A stretch of DNA of 64,000 nt, taken from an uncultured Clostridium sp. GTDB taxonomy: Bacteria > Bacillota > Clostridia > Clostridiales > Clostridiaceae. The stretch is from the NCBI RefSeq assembly GCF_934754925.1, contig NZ_CAKVJA010000005.1:34363-98362 (forward strand). The letters are read 5' to 3'. The position numbers and the translations under genes were made by a program. The stretch's first letter is position 1; each line of letters begins with the position of its first letter. Of this stretch, positions 26,232-35,662 are shown one piece after another. The notes beneath the pieces are model-generated. The model worked only from the letters and a program-made list of their open reading frames with translations, did not search any database and was not told the origin of the DNA.

Positions 26232-26759
26232 ATGGACGATAAAAAACGTAATATTCTTTTTTCTGAAGAACAAATTAAAGTTAGAGTTAAAGAATTAGGT
26301 GAAGAAATAAGTAAGGATTATGAAGGTAAAGAATTATATGTATTACCACTTTTAAGAGGTAGCTTTGTTTTTGGAGCTGATATATTTAAGGCTTTAGATG
26401 TAAAAGCTAAAGTTGGTTTTATGACTACTTCTAGTTATGGACATAGTGAAGTTAGTTCTGGTACTGTTAATGTTGTTAATGACATTCCAGATAACATAGA
26501 AGGATTAGATATTTTAATAGTTGATGATATAATTGATACTGGATATACAATGCAATTTGTTATAGAACATGTAAAAAAATTAGGAGCAAAATCAGTAAAG
26601 ACTTGTGTATTATTAGATAAACCTTCTAGAAGAAAAGTTGATTTAAAACCTGATTATTGTTGTTTTGAAATAGATGATTTATTTGTAGTAGGTTATGGAC
26701 TTGACTACGAAGGTTATTACAGAAATGTTCCATATGTATTTAATTGGGAAAGTAAATAA
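26232..26759 (+). CDS. hpt: Hypoxanthine phosphoribosyltransferase
   Basis: Hpt converts hypoxanthine or guanine plus PRPP to IMP or GMP in purine salvage. The PRPP motif ILIVDDIIDTGYT, the flexible-loop start TTSSYG and FVVGYGLDYEGYYRNVPYV are typical. PyrR, a related phosphoribosyltransferase, is less likely because the C-terminal GYGLDY block is Hpt-specific. A longer frame begins at 26175; the ATG at 26232 has GGAGG upstream and the normal family N-terminus (175 residues). Confidence 0.95.
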   Translation: MDDKKRNILFSEEQIKVRVKELGEEISKDYEGKELYVLPLLRGSFVFGADIFKALDVKAKVGFMTTSSYGHSEVSSGTVNVVNDIPDNIEGLDILIVDDIIDTGYTMQFVIEHVKKLGAKSVKTCVLLDKPSRRKVDLKPDYCCFEIDDLFVVGYGLDYEGYYRNVPYVFNWESK

Positions 26760-26789
26760 TATATAAATTTAATAAAAATATTGACTCTT

Positions 26790-26820
26790 AAAAAGGTGGA
26801 ACAAATTTGCTCCACCTTTT
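26790..26820. terminator. Bidirectional terminator between hpt and the PepSY gene
   Basis: AAAAGGTGGA and TCCACCTTTT pair perfectly across a 10-nt loop. It lies between two convergent genes, and its right arm overlaps the stop of the PepSY gene. T-runs exist on both strands. Confidence 0.85.
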
Positions 26821-27364
26821 AATCTTGTTCGAATGATAATATTTTACCACTATTAGCATCTATCTCATAACTATATTCTTTATTATTACTATTAAATTCT
26901 AATTCATATTTTTGAACTCCATTATGAATCTCTAACTTTTCTTCAGTAAATGTAACTTGATCATTTGTTAGATTAGCATTTTTCAAAGCTATATCTTTTG
27001 CCTGCTCTAGAGTTATTTGAGTTGAATCTGAATTTATAGGTGTTTGTATATCATAATTCTCTATATCTTGATCACATTCTAGTATATTTCCATTAGATGC
27101 ATCTATTTCATAATCATATTCGTTGTTTCCAGAATAAAATTCTATATTATATTTTTCTATTCCATTTTCTATTTCACTTTCTGCTCTTATAAATGAAACT
27201 TGATCAATTGTCAAGTTAGCATGTTGTAATGCTATTTCTTTTGCTTGATCAACTGTTAGTTTTTCATTAATATTATTTTCAGTAGTTGAGTTTGTTGCAT
27301 TATTACACCCTGCCAAACTTATACTAATACCAATAATAATTGTTGCTAATGCTAATTTCTTCAT
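26819..27364 (-). CDS. Lipoprotein with two PepSY domains
   Basis: The 181-residue protein has a lipoprotein signal (lipobox LAGC, Cys19) and two similar PepSY units. Each has the pattern L(T/E).(D/E)QAK(E/D)IAL..ANLT.DQV followed by YE(I/L)EF and YEIDA..G.IL. PepSY domains are linked to protease inhibition and envelope regulation; a specific role is not visible. The two units look like an internal duplication. It is monocistronic. Confidence 0.88.
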   Translation of the reverse strand: MKKLALATIIIGISISLAGCNNATNSTTENNINEKLTVDQAKEIALQHANLTIDQVSFIRAESEIENGIEKYNIEFYSGNNEYDYEIDASNGNILECDQDIENYDIQTPINSDSTQITLEQAKDIALKNANLTNDQVTFTEEKLEIHNGVQKYELEFNSNNKEYSYEIDANSGKILSFEQD

Positions 27365-27618
27365 TTTTATCCTCCGTTATATAATAATATTAATATTGTT
27401 AATATATGTATTATATCTATTAATTAAAAAAAATATACCCTTATTTTTGTATATTTATTTTATAAAACTAACTTATTTAGTTGTTAGTTTCAATGGGTAG
27501 TTAAATTATATAATACATTCTGCTACTTTTCATGAAAGTAAAATTAAAGAAAAATTAAAATTTTTTAATTTTTATATTTATATTTATATTAATACAGTTA
27601 TATATTTTAATAAAATAA

Positions 27619-27649
27619 TAGAGGAAGATATAAATTAAAATCTCCTCTA
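27619..27649 (-). terminator. Intrinsic terminator of the amidase gene
   Basis: TAGAGGAGAT pairs with ATCTTCCTCTA (one bulge), followed on the minus strand by TTATTTTATT. It lies 60 nt past the amidase stop. The rest of the 344-nt gap 27365-27708 shows nothing beyond A+T-rich sequence. Confidence 0.6.
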
Positions 27650-27708
27650 CTATCTTTAAAATTTTATATAAACATTAGAAAGTTAATCTTACATAATTCT
27701 TTTAGTTC

Positions 27709-28608
27709 CTATAAATTTAGCAACTTTTTCCAGGTGTTTTCGCCAACAATTCCATCTTGAGATAATCCCATTGACTTTTGATAGTTAATAACTGCAGTCT
27801 TAGTTTGTGAACCAAATATTCCATCAACTCCATTAGTATTATAACCAAATGAAACAAGCTTTTCTTGTAGTAACTTAGTTATATTCCCCCTACTTCCTTG
27901 TCTAAGTGTAGGACAACCAGCTAATGTTTTAGGTCCTAGAATTCCATCTACTGTTTGATTAGAAAATCCTTGTGCATTACATTCAGCTTGAAGGCTTCTT
28001 ATCCAATTATCACCTGTTGAACTCAATGTATTGTTACCTATAGTAGATGGTTCATCTGTATTGCTAACCGGTGTAGTTTTAGTTGTTTTATTTGATATAG
28101 CTTCAGCTATAGTTTTTCCTATTAAATCTGTTCCTAGTCTTCTATATAATGCAACATCCTCAGTAGCCTCAACAAAGCAAATTTCGACTATCATAGCTTT
28201 CATACTTGTATGCTTTAATTCATATAAACCTGTTCTAACTTTTTGTCCTCTATTTTTAAATCCTAAAGATGCAATAGCATTAACGACTCTCTTAGCTATT
28301 TCATATTCAGAATAAACACATACCTCTGTTCCTAACGCTCCATTATAACTATCATAAGCCTTATTAAAATGTATTGATGCAAATAAATCAGCACCCCAAT
28401 TATTAGCTTCATTAACTCCATATGCTAAGTCTGAATTTGAAGTACTTGTACTATCTGGTGGAGTTACATCTAAAACTTCATGCCCTAATTGCCTTAGATA
28501 TTTTATAACTGAATTTTTAACTAATCTATTTTCTGTTAACTCATCCAATATGCCCCTTGCTCCAGGAACTTTTGGACAATGTCCACCTCTTACTGCTATT
28601 TTGCTCAT
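27709..28608 (-). CDS. N-acetylmuramoyl-L-alanine amidase with peptidoglycan-binding domain
   Basis: The 299-residue protein has an Amidase_3 domain (about 1-170; VRGGHCPKVPGARG, FASIHFN, MIVEICFVEATED carrying the zinc and catalytic residues). A linker follows, then a C-terminal PG_binding_1 unit (VDGIFGSQTKTAVINYQ) after a partial repeat (VDGILGPKT). It cleaves the MurNAc-L-Ala bond. No signal peptide is present, as in phage endolysins or mother-cell lytic enzymes. No other phage gene is near. The frame opens at 28626; the ATG at 28608 has GGAGGAG 9 nt upstream. Confidence 0.9.
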   Translation of the reverse strand: MSKIAVRGGHCPKVPGARGILDELTENRLVKNSVIKYLRQLGHEVLDVTPPDSTSTSNSDLAYGVNEANNWGADLFASIHFNKAYDSYNGALGTEVCVYSEYEIAKRVVNAIASLGFKNRGQKVRTGLYELKHTSMKAMIVEICFVEATEDVALYRRLGTDLIGKTIAEAISNKTTKTTPVSNTDEPSTIGNNTLSSTGDNWIRSLQAECNAQGFSNQTVDGILGPKTLAGCPTLRQGSRGNITKLLQEKLVSFGYNTNGVDGIFGSQTKTAVINYQKSMGLSQDGIVGENTWKKLLNL

Positions 28609-28664
28609 ATTTAACATCTCCTCCATAATATTTTATAAAGATCTACATAGATTACTAATAAAAA

Positions 28665-28686
28665 TAGCCCTATCTCATTAGGGCTA
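28665..28686 (-). terminator. Terminator-like hairpin in the amidase leader
   Basis: TAGCCCTA and TAGGGCTA pair perfectly around a 6-nt loop, followed on the minus strand by TTTTTATTAG. It lies only 56 nt upstream of the amidase start and 130 nt beyond another terminator (28817-28851). It could attenuate the amidase or end a small RNA. Confidence 0.65.
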
Positions 28687-28816
28687 ATGGATAAAAGCTA
28701 TTACTTATAATATAATTCTTAACTAATATAATTATATTATTTTTAAATTATCATTATGATTAATACTAAGGGGAAATGATATTGATACCTTTTAAGTAAT
28801 AAAATAAGAAAAATGT

Positions 28817-28851
28817 AAAAATGATGCCCTATTTTTCAGAGCATCATTTTT
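28817..28851 (-). terminator. Intrinsic terminator of the alcohol dehydrogenase gene
   Basis: AAAATGATGC and GCATCATTTT pair perfectly, followed on the minus strand by TACATTTTTC. It lies 15 nt past the stop at 28866. Confidence 0.85.
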
Positions 28852-28865
28852 AAATAAGTATAATT

Positions 28866-30026
28866 TTATAAACACATTTCTAATATTTTTTTAACATCAG
28901 CTTCATTTAATGGAACATAAGCATAAGCTAAGGAACCATGTTCTACAGCTCCCTTTGCCATTTCATCAAAATGAGTTTCATCAATATTAACTTCTTTTAA
29001 GGTCATAGGAATTCCACAATCTTTAAAGAATTTTTCAGTTAAATCAATTGCTTCATTTGCTAAAGCAAACTTATCACCTTTATTTTCTAATTTCCATACA
29101 TTTATTGCATAATCCACAAACTTATCTACTGTATTTTCGCTTAAAATATATCTCATCCATCTTGGAGTTACTATTGCAAGCCCTACCCCATGAGTTATAT
29201 CATAGAAAGCACTTAGCTCATGCTCTATTGGATGACAAGTCCAAGCTCCTGGTTTACCACTACCACATAATCCATTAAGAGCCATTGAACTAGCCCACAT
29301 TAAATTAGCTCTAGCTTCATAATTTGTAGGATCTTTTAAAGCTATTGGACAGTACTTTATACAAGTTTCTAATAATCCTTCTGAGAATTTATCTTGAACA
29401 AAAGCACCTTCTGTTTTTTTAAAATAACTTTCAAATACATGTGACATTATATCAGCTGTACCTGCCGCTGTCTGAATACTTGGTAATGTATATAAATATT
29501 CTGGATCTAAAATAGATACTTGTGGTTTCATATTTACACTTGAAGTACCTAACTTTTCATTAGTATCCATTTTAGAAATAACGGCATTTCCATTCATTTC
29601 TGAACCTGTTGCTGCTAAAGTTAAAATTGTTACTATTGGTAAAACTTTATCTATTTTTTCTGGATTCGTTACTAAATCCCATGGATCTTTATCATAAAAA
29701 GCTCCTGCAGCAACAACTTTGGCACAGTCTATTGTGCTTCCTCCTCCAACTGCTAAAATAACGTCAATATTATTTTCTTTGCAAAGATTAACTCCTCTTC
29801 TTACAGTTTCAATCTTTGGATTTGGTTCAATTTTATCAAGTTCAATTATATTATAATCATTTAATAACTTCTTAACATTATCATATATTCCATTTTTCTT
29901 TATACTTCCTCCACCATAAGCAAGTAAAACATTTTTACCATATCTATTCATTACCTCTGGTAATTTATAAATTTGACCTTTTCCAAATAATATTTCTGTA
30001 TAAGCCTTAAAATTAAAATTTTCCAC
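28866..30026 (-). CDS. Iron-containing alcohol dehydrogenase (butanol dehydrogenase type)
   Basis: The 386-residue enzyme belongs to the Fe-ADH/YqhD-BdhA group, which reduces aldehydes with NAD(P)H in fermentation. Visible are the nucleotide site GGGSTIDCAKVVAAG, the SEMN motif in LAATGSEMNGNAVIS, and the metal ligands in GTADIMSHVFE and HPIEHELSAFYDITHGVGLAI. The N-terminus NFNFKAYTEILFGKGQI is typical of clostridial Bdh. The start is GTG at 30026, with AGGAGG 8 nt upstream. Substrate preference is unknown. Confidence 0.94.
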   Translation of the reverse strand: MENFNFKAYTEILFGKGQIYKLPEVMNRYGKNVLLAYGGGSIKKNGIYDNVKKLLNDYNIIELDKIEPNPKIETVRRGVNLCKENNIDVILAVGGGSTIDCAKVVAAGAFYDKDPWDLVTNPEKIDKVLPIVTILTLAATGSEMNGNAVISKMDTNEKLGTSSVNMKPQVSILDPEYLYTLPSIQTAAGTADIMSHVFESYFKKTEGAFVQDKFSEGLLETCIKYCPIALKDPTNYEARANLMWASSMALNGLCGSGKPGAWTCHPIEHELSAFYDITHGVGLAIVTPRWMRYILSENTVDKFVDYAINVWKLENKGDKFALANEAIDLTEKFFKDCGIPMTLKEVNIDETHFDEMAKGAVEHGSLAYAYVPLNEADVKKILEMCL

Positions 30027-30171
30027 TTTTCATTCCTCCTTACAATATAAACCTTAATACTATTATTGACTTAATCTTTATACTAAAGCAATATTATTTT
30101 ATAATTTATTATTTATTCAACTATCTTTATAGGTCATATTAAAATTCACTAGGCTTTTTTTTCTTAAACAA

Positions 30172-30195
30172 AAAAAGTGGCAAATACCACTTTTT
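30172..30195 (-). terminator. Intrinsic terminator of yunB
   Basis: AAAAAGTGG and CCACTTTTT pair around a 6-nt loop and the minus strand continues TTTGTTT. The right arm overlaps the yunB stop codon region. Confidence 0.85.
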
Positions 30196-30874
30196 AGTTA
30201 GAGTTACTTCCATTCATATTTATTGCTGTTTCAGGAATTTTACCTACTATAATAGTATCTGAAACAGGTATTTGACAAGTTACTTCAACTTCCTTGCTAT
30301 TAAAAGGTACAATAACTCTCATTGTAGCAGTCATATTCAAATATATCTTATGCCTAGTTTGATTTATTCCAGCGCTTTCAAATTCTGATTCATAAGATGT
30401 AGTTATATTACCTATTTGTTGCATCTTAACAGTTATTTTAGGTCCCATATTATAAAACATTACATTATTAGTTAAGTATCCTAACGGAATCTTAACCCCT
30501 AAATCTTCAAGTTCTGAAAGTCTTTCATCACATTTCAAAACCACTTGAGATGCTAAATAATTTTGCTTTACTGTATTCGCTCTTATCATTGTTATATTAC
30601 CATCAGAATCTTTTTCTATATTAATTATATCATCATATTTAAAATTTTCTGAATATACATTAACACTCTCTTCATTCATAACTTTTACTGCTTCAGATTT
30701 TATTTTAATTTCTCCAAGCTCAAGTACAGTTGGAAGTATTCTTTTACCAAAAATATATATTATAGAATTAAAGACAATAATTATAAGAAGCACTATAAAA
30801 AAATTTGAAGATATTTTACATTGTTTAAAATTCATATTTCTCCGATGTTTAGGTCTTTTTGTATAATATCTCAT
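30194..30874 (-). CDS. yunB: Sporulation protein YunB
   Basis: The 226-residue protein has an arginine/lysine-rich N-terminus, one membrane helix (about 24-44) and the YunB domain (IPLGYLTNNVMFYNMGPKI, ETEF-like YESEFESAGINQTRHKIYL, VSDTIIVGKIPE). YunB is a sigma-E-controlled sporulation protein in Bacillus, which supports a spore-forming host. AAGGTGAG precedes the ATG. It is divergent from pbp1A, sharing a 93-nt promoter region. Confidence 0.9.
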   Translation of the reverse strand: MRYYTKRPKHRRNMNFKQCKISSNFFIVLLIIIVFNSIIYIFGKRILPTVLELGEIKIKSEAVKVMNEESVNVYSENFKYDDIINIEKDSDGNITMIRANTVKQNYLASQVVLKCDERLSELEDLGVKIPLGYLTNNVMFYNMGPKITVKMQQIGNITTSYESEFESAGINQTRHKIYLNMTATMRVIVPFNSKEVEVTCQIPVSDTIIVGKIPETAINMNGSNSN

Positions 30875-30967
30875 ACACTCACCTTAGTAGTTATTATTTC
30901 ACTATTATAATTAATATGCTATAATTATATAGAATATTATATTAAATATAAATAAAAGGAGGAACAA

Positions 30968-33667
30968 ATGGCTAAAGATTCTAACAAATCAAAAGGTCCT
31001 ACAGAAAAAGTAGCGAAGTCTAAAAGTGCTAATAAAAAACTTAAGAAAAAGCCATCAAAAATTAAAAGATTTTTCAAATACTTTTTCCTTACAATCTTAA
31101 TAATAGGATTATTAATCGGTGTTGTTGGTGTTGGTTATGTTGTTGCTGTTATTAAAACAACCCCACCACTAGATGTGAATGCTATTTATAATTTAAATCA
31201 GCCTTCCATGTTATTTGATGACCAAGGCGAATTTATAGATGACTTACCATCTACCGAAATACGATATATTATTTCTTATGATGAGATACCTCAGAATTTA
31301 ATTAATGCTTATATTTCTATTGAAGATGAACGTTTCATGTCCCATGGTGGTATTGACGTTAAAAGAATTTTAGGCGCTGCTGCAAGAGATGTTATGGTTA
31401 TACTAGGTAAACAAAATGGTATTCATGGTGCATCTACAATAACACAACAATTAATTAAAAATACTGTATTAGCTAGTGAGGCGTCTGCAGAATCAACACC
31501 ACTCGATAGAGTTAATAGAAAAATTAAAGAAATAGTTTTAGCAGTTCAATTAGATAAAAAATTAAGTAAAGAAGAAATAATTACTTCCTATTTAAATACT
31601 ATTCCTCTTAGTGGATATATTTATGGGGTTGAGGCTGCTTCTAGATATTTCTTTGCTAAAAATGCTAAAGATTTAACATTACTTGAATGCGCTTATATTG
31701 CTGGAATTACTCAAGCTCCTACAACATATAGTGCATATAATACAAGTTCATCAAATTATCCAAATGGATATATTAGAAGAACTCAAACAGTATTAAGTAA
31801 AATGTTAGAACTTGGTTATATAACACAAGAAGAATTTGACACTGCTTATGCACAAGCTGGAGCAAATGACTTTAATTTCTCTAAACTAGATACTGACTAT
31901 GGAGTAAATCAAGAATGGTTTGTATATCCTGCTTTAGATCAGGTAAAAAGCGATTTAAAAGAAAAGTACAAGTATACTGATGAGGAAGTAAATAAACTAC
32001 TAGTTAATGGTGGTTTAAAAATATATACTACACTAAATACCCAAATGCAAAATGCTGTTCAAGAAATATTAGATGAGAGAACTAACTTACAAGTTGATGA
32101 TACTTCTTATGATCCTACAGATAATGATGGGGTACCTAAACTTCAGGCTTCTGCAACAGTAATTGATTATAAAACTGGTCAGGTAAAAGTACTTATTGGT
32201 GGACGTGGAAATCAACCGCCAACTTCACTTAATAGAGCTTATTTTGATTTAAAATCAATTGGTTCTACAACTAAACCTTTAACTGTTTATGGTCCTGCAA
32301 TAGATACTAAACTTATAACAGCTGGAACCCCTTTAGATGATTCTTCTGTTTCATCAGAAATATTAAAGAAGTATAACTTTGGAAGTGTTAATCCCAAAAA
32401 TGCTGATGGTTCAATGGCTGGGTTTGTTACTGCAAGAGAAGCTTTAACTTATTCTAAAAATCTGACATCTATAAAAACAGTTGATATGTTAGGTTTAGAT
32501 ACAGCAATTGAATATGGTGAAAGAGCTGGTTTAAAATATGCTCCAGAATCTCATACAATGTCAGCATTAGCTCTTGGGCAATTTGAACAACCACAAGGTA
32601 ACCGTGATGGTGGAAATACTACAATTTTAGCTTCTGCATATGGTGCCTTAGGTAATAATGGTGTTATATATGAACCTTCTCTTTATACAAAGGTTGAAGA
32701 TGCTAGTGGTAATGTATTATTAGAAAAAGAGCCTAAGGCTACTACTCTATTCTCACCACAAACATCATATATACTTTATGATATATTAAAGGGTTCATCA
32801 ACTAAAGCTCAATTTAGCGATATACCTGTAGCTGGTAAAACTGGTACAACTGATAATTCTGATAACTTCTGGTTTGCTGGGGTTACACCTTATTATTCTG
32901 GTTCTGTTTGGATTGGCTATGATATACCACAAAAAATGTATGGTAGTAGTGGTAGTGCTGCTACATTATTTGGGAAAGTAATGAATGTTGTACACTCTGG
33001 ATTAAGCTATTCTGATATAGAAGCTCCATCTGGACTTGTTCAAGCAAAGGTTTGTAAGGATTCTGGTAAGTCTCCTACCGATTTATGTTATAAAGACCAA
33101 AGAGGTAGTAGAGTTAAAACCGAATACTTTATTGAAGGAACAGAACCTAAATCAGTTTGCGACGTTCATGTAAAAGTTACTGTTAATAGTTCTAATAATA
33201 AATTAGTAAATGATAATACACCTGCAAGACTTATTGCTGATAAAGTATTTATAAAAAAACCAAACGCTAATCCTAATGCTGCTGATTATCCTTTTGTAGT
33301 TCCTACATCTTATGATGATACTAAGCCTGAAGAAAAAATAAACTTATCTCAAATAGGATTAAGAGCAAATATGGATTTATATGATGCTATTGTTATACTA
33401 AATAATAGAGGAATTAAATATTCATTTAAGGGATTATCAGTATCTGGTACTATTAACCCAGGTCAATATACATTAACTTCATTTACATCAGAAATAAATA
33501 CTGGAGAAACAGTTAAATTAACTGTAAAGATTACTACTAATACACCTGATGAAAGTATTGGAGAAACTCCTCCATCAGAAACTACTCCTGATGACACAGA
33601 AGAGGATGGTAATACTGATGAACAACGAAGTACCTTTGGTGATTTATTAAACAATCTGTTTAACTAA
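30968..33667 (+). CDS. Class A penicillin-binding protein (PBP1A type)
   Basis: The 899-residue bifunctional wall synthase has a lysine-rich cytoplasmic tail, one membrane helix (about 37-60), and a GT51 transglycosylase with EDERFMSHGGID, GASTITQQLIKN and KEEIITSYLN. The transpeptidase has STTK (in IGSTTKPL), the SKN motif (in YSKNLTS) and KTGTT. A PASTA-like domain and an acidic Ser/Thr/Pro tail end the protein. It polymerises and cross-links peptidoglycan outside the membrane. AAGGAGG precedes the start. Confidence 0.96.
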   Translation: MAKDSNKSKGPTEKVAKSKSANKKLKKKPSKIKRFFKYFFLTILIIGLLIGVVGVGYVVAVIKTTPPLDVNAIYNLNQPSMLFDDQGEFIDDLPSTEIRYIISYDEIPQNLINAYISIEDERFMSHGGIDVKRILGAAARDVMVILGKQNGIHGASTITQQLIKNTVLASEASAESTPLDRVNRKIKEIVLAVQLDKKLSKEEIITSYLNTIPLSGYIYGVEAASRYFFAKNAKDLTLLECAYIAGITQAPTTYSAYNTSSSNYPNGYIRRTQTVLSKMLELGYITQEEFDTAYAQAGANDFNFSKLDTDYGVNQEWFVYPALDQVKSDLKEKYKYTDEEVNKLLVNGGLKIYTTLNTQMQNAVQEILDERTNLQVDDTSYDPTDNDGVPKLQASATVIDYKTGQVKVLIGGRGNQPPTSLNRAYFDLKSIGSTTKPLTVYGPAIDTKLITAGTPLDDSSVSSEILKKYNFGSVNPKNADGSMAGFVTAREALTYSKNLTSIKTVDMLGLDTAIEYGERAGLKYAPESHTMSALALGQFEQPQGNRDGGNTTILASAYGALGNNGVIYEPSLYTKVEDASGNVLLEKEPKATTLFSPQTSYILYDILKGSSTKAQFSDIPVAGKTGTTDNSDNFWFAGVTPYYSGSVWIGYDIPQKMYGSSGSAATLFGKVMNVVHSGLSYSDIEAPSGLVQAKVCKDSGKSPTDLCYKDQRGSRVKTEYFIEGTEPKSVCDVHVKVTVNSSNNKLVNDNTPARLIADKVFIKKPNANPNAADYPFVVPTSYDDTKPEEKINLSQIGLRANMDLYDAIVILNNRGIKYSFKGLSVSGTINPGQYTLTSFTSEINTGETVKLTVKITTNTPDESIGETPPSETTPDDTEEDGNTDEQRSTFGDLLNNLFN

Positions 33668-33674
33668 TTAATTT

Positions 33675-33706
33675 AAAGACAGTCATATTAAATGACTGTC
33701 TTTTTT
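33675..33706 (+). terminator. Intrinsic terminator of the PBP gene
   Basis: AAAGACAGTCAT and ATGACTGTCTTT pair perfectly around a 5-nt loop and run into TTTTTT. Confidence 0.9.
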
Positions 33707-33828
33707 ATATCTCTCTTTACCTTATTAAGTTTAAATGAATTAACTTGCAGGCAAAATTTCATTTTTTTCTATTTTAAAGGCATTTTGATAATTTAAAATT
33801 CACTTTATGAATAATCACCCTAACCCTC

Positions 33829-33857
33829 TTGCATTATTTTTATTTTTATATTATACT
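33829..33857 (+). promoter_or_regulatory. Sigma-A promoter of the AGCS symporter
   Basis: TTGCAT and TATACT are 17 nt apart, about 60 nt upstream of the start codon at 33917. Confidence 0.6.
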
Positions 33858-33916
33858 ATAATAAAGTACATAGTAAAAAAATCTAAAGATAAATATAAAA
33901 AGGGGGATATTTTATT

Positions 33917-35341
33917 ATGGAATTTTTAAATAAACTAATACTATTAGTTAACGATTTTATATGGACTTATGTTCTTATAGCTATGTTAATAGTAATAGGA
34001 TTATATTTTACTTTTAAAACTAAGTTCGTTCAATTTGGTAACATTAAAGAAATGTTCAAATTACTTGGGGAAGGAACTTCTTCAAAAGATACATCTAAAG
34101 GACAAGTTTCATCATTCCAAGCCTTTTGTATCGGTACTGCTTCAAGAGTTGGTACAGGTAATTTAGCCGGTGTTGCTTCTGCTATAGCTATTGGAGGCCC
34201 TGGTGCTGTATTCTGGATGTGGTTAATTGCATTAATAGGTTCAGCTTCTGCTTTTATAGAATCTACTTTAGCTCAAATCTATAAAGTTAAAGATGGAGAT
34301 AGCTTCAGAGGTGGTCCTGCTTACTATATGGAAAAGGGACTAAAGAAAAAATGGATGGGAATAGCATTCTCTATTCTTATAATAATATGTTTTGGATTTG
34401 CATTTAACTCTGTACAATCTAATACAATTACTGCTGCTTTTTACTCTACTTTTAACACAAATAAACTTATAGTTGGAATTATATTAACAGTCTTAACATT
34501 AATAATTATCTTTGGTGGAGTAAATAGAATTGCTAAAATCTCTAGTATACTTGTTCCTATAATGGCTGTTGCTTATATAGTTATTGCTTTATTTATCATA
34601 ATAATGAACTTCAATCAAATTCCTTCATTATTCAAAACTATATTTGAAAATGCTTTTGGAATTAAGCAAGTAGTTGGTGGTGGTATAGGTGCTGCACTAT
34701 TACAAGGTATAAAAAGAGGTTTATTCTCAAACGAAGCTGGTATGGGATCTGCTCCTAATGCAGCTGCTACTGCAACAGTTTCTCATCCAGCAAAACAAGG
34801 CTTAATTCAAACATTAGGAGTATTTACTGATACATTAATTATTTGTACTTCTACAGCATTTATAATACTTTTATCAGGTGTACCATTAGATGGTTCTGTA
34901 AAAGGTATAGAACTTACTCAAATGGCTTTAGTTTCTCAAGTTGGTTCTTGGGGAGGAACATTTATATCAATTTGTATATTACTATTTGCTTTTAGTTCTA
35001 TAATAGGTAACTATTATTATGGTGAAACAAACATTCAATTTATTACAGAAAATAAAGTTGTTCTATATGTATATAGAATTTTAGTTGCTGCTATGGTTCT
35101 ATTTGGCTCAATTGCTTCAATGGATTTAGTTTGGAACATAGCTGACGTATTTATGGGACTTATGGCTATATTAAACTTAATTGCTATCGTATTATTAAGT
35201 AAGATTGCAATTAAGGCTCTACAAGATTATACAGCTCAAAAGAAAGCTGGAAAAGATCCTGTATTCTATGCTTCTTCTATTCCTGAACTTGGAGATGAAG
35301 TTGAAGAATGGAGAGAAGATGAAAAAGAAGCAATAGCATAA
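33917..35341 (+). CDS. Alanine/glycine:cation symporter (AGCS family)
   Basis: The 474-residue protein has about 11 membrane helices. Family blocks are AFCIGTASRVGTGNLAGVA, RGGPAYYMEKGL and GLFSNEAGMGSAPNAAATA. AGCS transporters import alanine, glycine or serine with Na+ or H+. The exact substrate is not readable. GGGGG lies upstream of the ATG. It has its own promoter and terminator. Confidence 0.94.
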   Translation: MEFLNKLILLVNDFIWTYVLIAMLIVIGLYFTFKTKFVQFGNIKEMFKLLGEGTSSKDTSKGQVSSFQAFCIGTASRVGTGNLAGVASAIAIGGPGAVFWMWLIALIGSASAFIESTLAQIYKVKDGDSFRGGPAYYMEKGLKKKWMGIAFSILIIICFGFAFNSVQSNTITAAFYSTFNTNKLIVGIILTVLTLIIIFGGVNRIAKISSILVPIMAVAYIVIALFIIIMNFNQIPSLFKTIFENAFGIKQVVGGGIGAALLQGIKRGLFSNEAGMGSAPNAAATATVSHPAKQGLIQTLGVFTDTLIICTSTAFIILLSGVPLDGSVKGIELTQMALVSQVGSWGGTFISICILLFAFSSIIGNYYYGETNIQFITENKVVLYVYRILVAAMVLFGSIASMDLVWNIADVFMGLMAILNLIAIVLLSKIAIKALQDYTAQKKAGKDPVFYASSIPELGDEVEEWREDEKEAIA

Positions 35342-35449
35342 AACATATAAAAGAATCATCAAAATTTAATTAACGGATTTACTTCAGAGGTGCAAAAAGT
35401 ATAAATATAAGTGTTTTAAAACTAACTTTTATAACAATATTAACAAGAG

Positions 35450-35488
35450 AAAAGCTATGCTAATTAGTATAAATTAGCATAGCTTTTT
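35450..35488 (+). terminator. Intrinsic terminator of the AGCS gene
   Basis: AAAAGCTATGCTAATT and AATTAGCATAGCTTTT pair perfectly (16 bp) and are followed by T. It is about 110 nt past the stop. The rest of the 321-nt gap 35342-35662 holds the ECF promoter at 35582 and nothing else I can name. Confidence 0.85.
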
Positions 35489-35581
35489 GTAATTTTTATA
35501 ATTAATACTACTATTTAAATAGATTTTAAAGCCTCTATCTATCTTAAAGTTTTAAAATATTTTTAATAAATAATAATTATT

Positions 35582-35614
35582 TTTGCAACTTTAGATAAAA
35601 AATAACCGTCTAAT
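35582..35614 (+). promoter_or_regulatory. ECF-type promoter, probably autoregulatory
   Basis: TTTGCAAC (-35) and CCGTCTAATA (-10) are separated by 16-17 nt. AAC...CGTCTAA is the pattern of SigV/SigW-like ECF sigma promoters. It lies about 48 nt upstream of the ECF sigma gene, so the sigma factor probably drives its own operon. Confidence 0.7.
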
Positions 35615-35662
35615 AGGTATAACATTAATGTTTAATACTTAAGAAATTGAGGGAGAGGTAGA

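Noticed and set aside
26232..26759. hpt gene as the missing pyrR
   Set aside because: The C-terminal VVGYGLDYEGYYRNVPYV block and length are those of hypoxanthine phosphoribosyltransferase.
27709..28608. Amidase as a marker of a prophage
   Set aside because: No holin, tail, capsid, integrase or attachment sites are nearby; neighbours are ordinary chromosomal genes.
28747..28766. Fur-box-like TTATCATTATGATTAA between amidase and alcohol dehydrogenase
   Set aside because: Only a partial match in very A+T-rich sequence, and no iron gene is adjacent.
35385..35400. CAGAGGTGCAAAA, like the 5' end of a lysine riboswitch, after the AGCS gene
   Set aside because: The remaining conserved blocks of that riboswitch are absent and no amino-acid gene follows directly; it is a short chance match or remnant at best.
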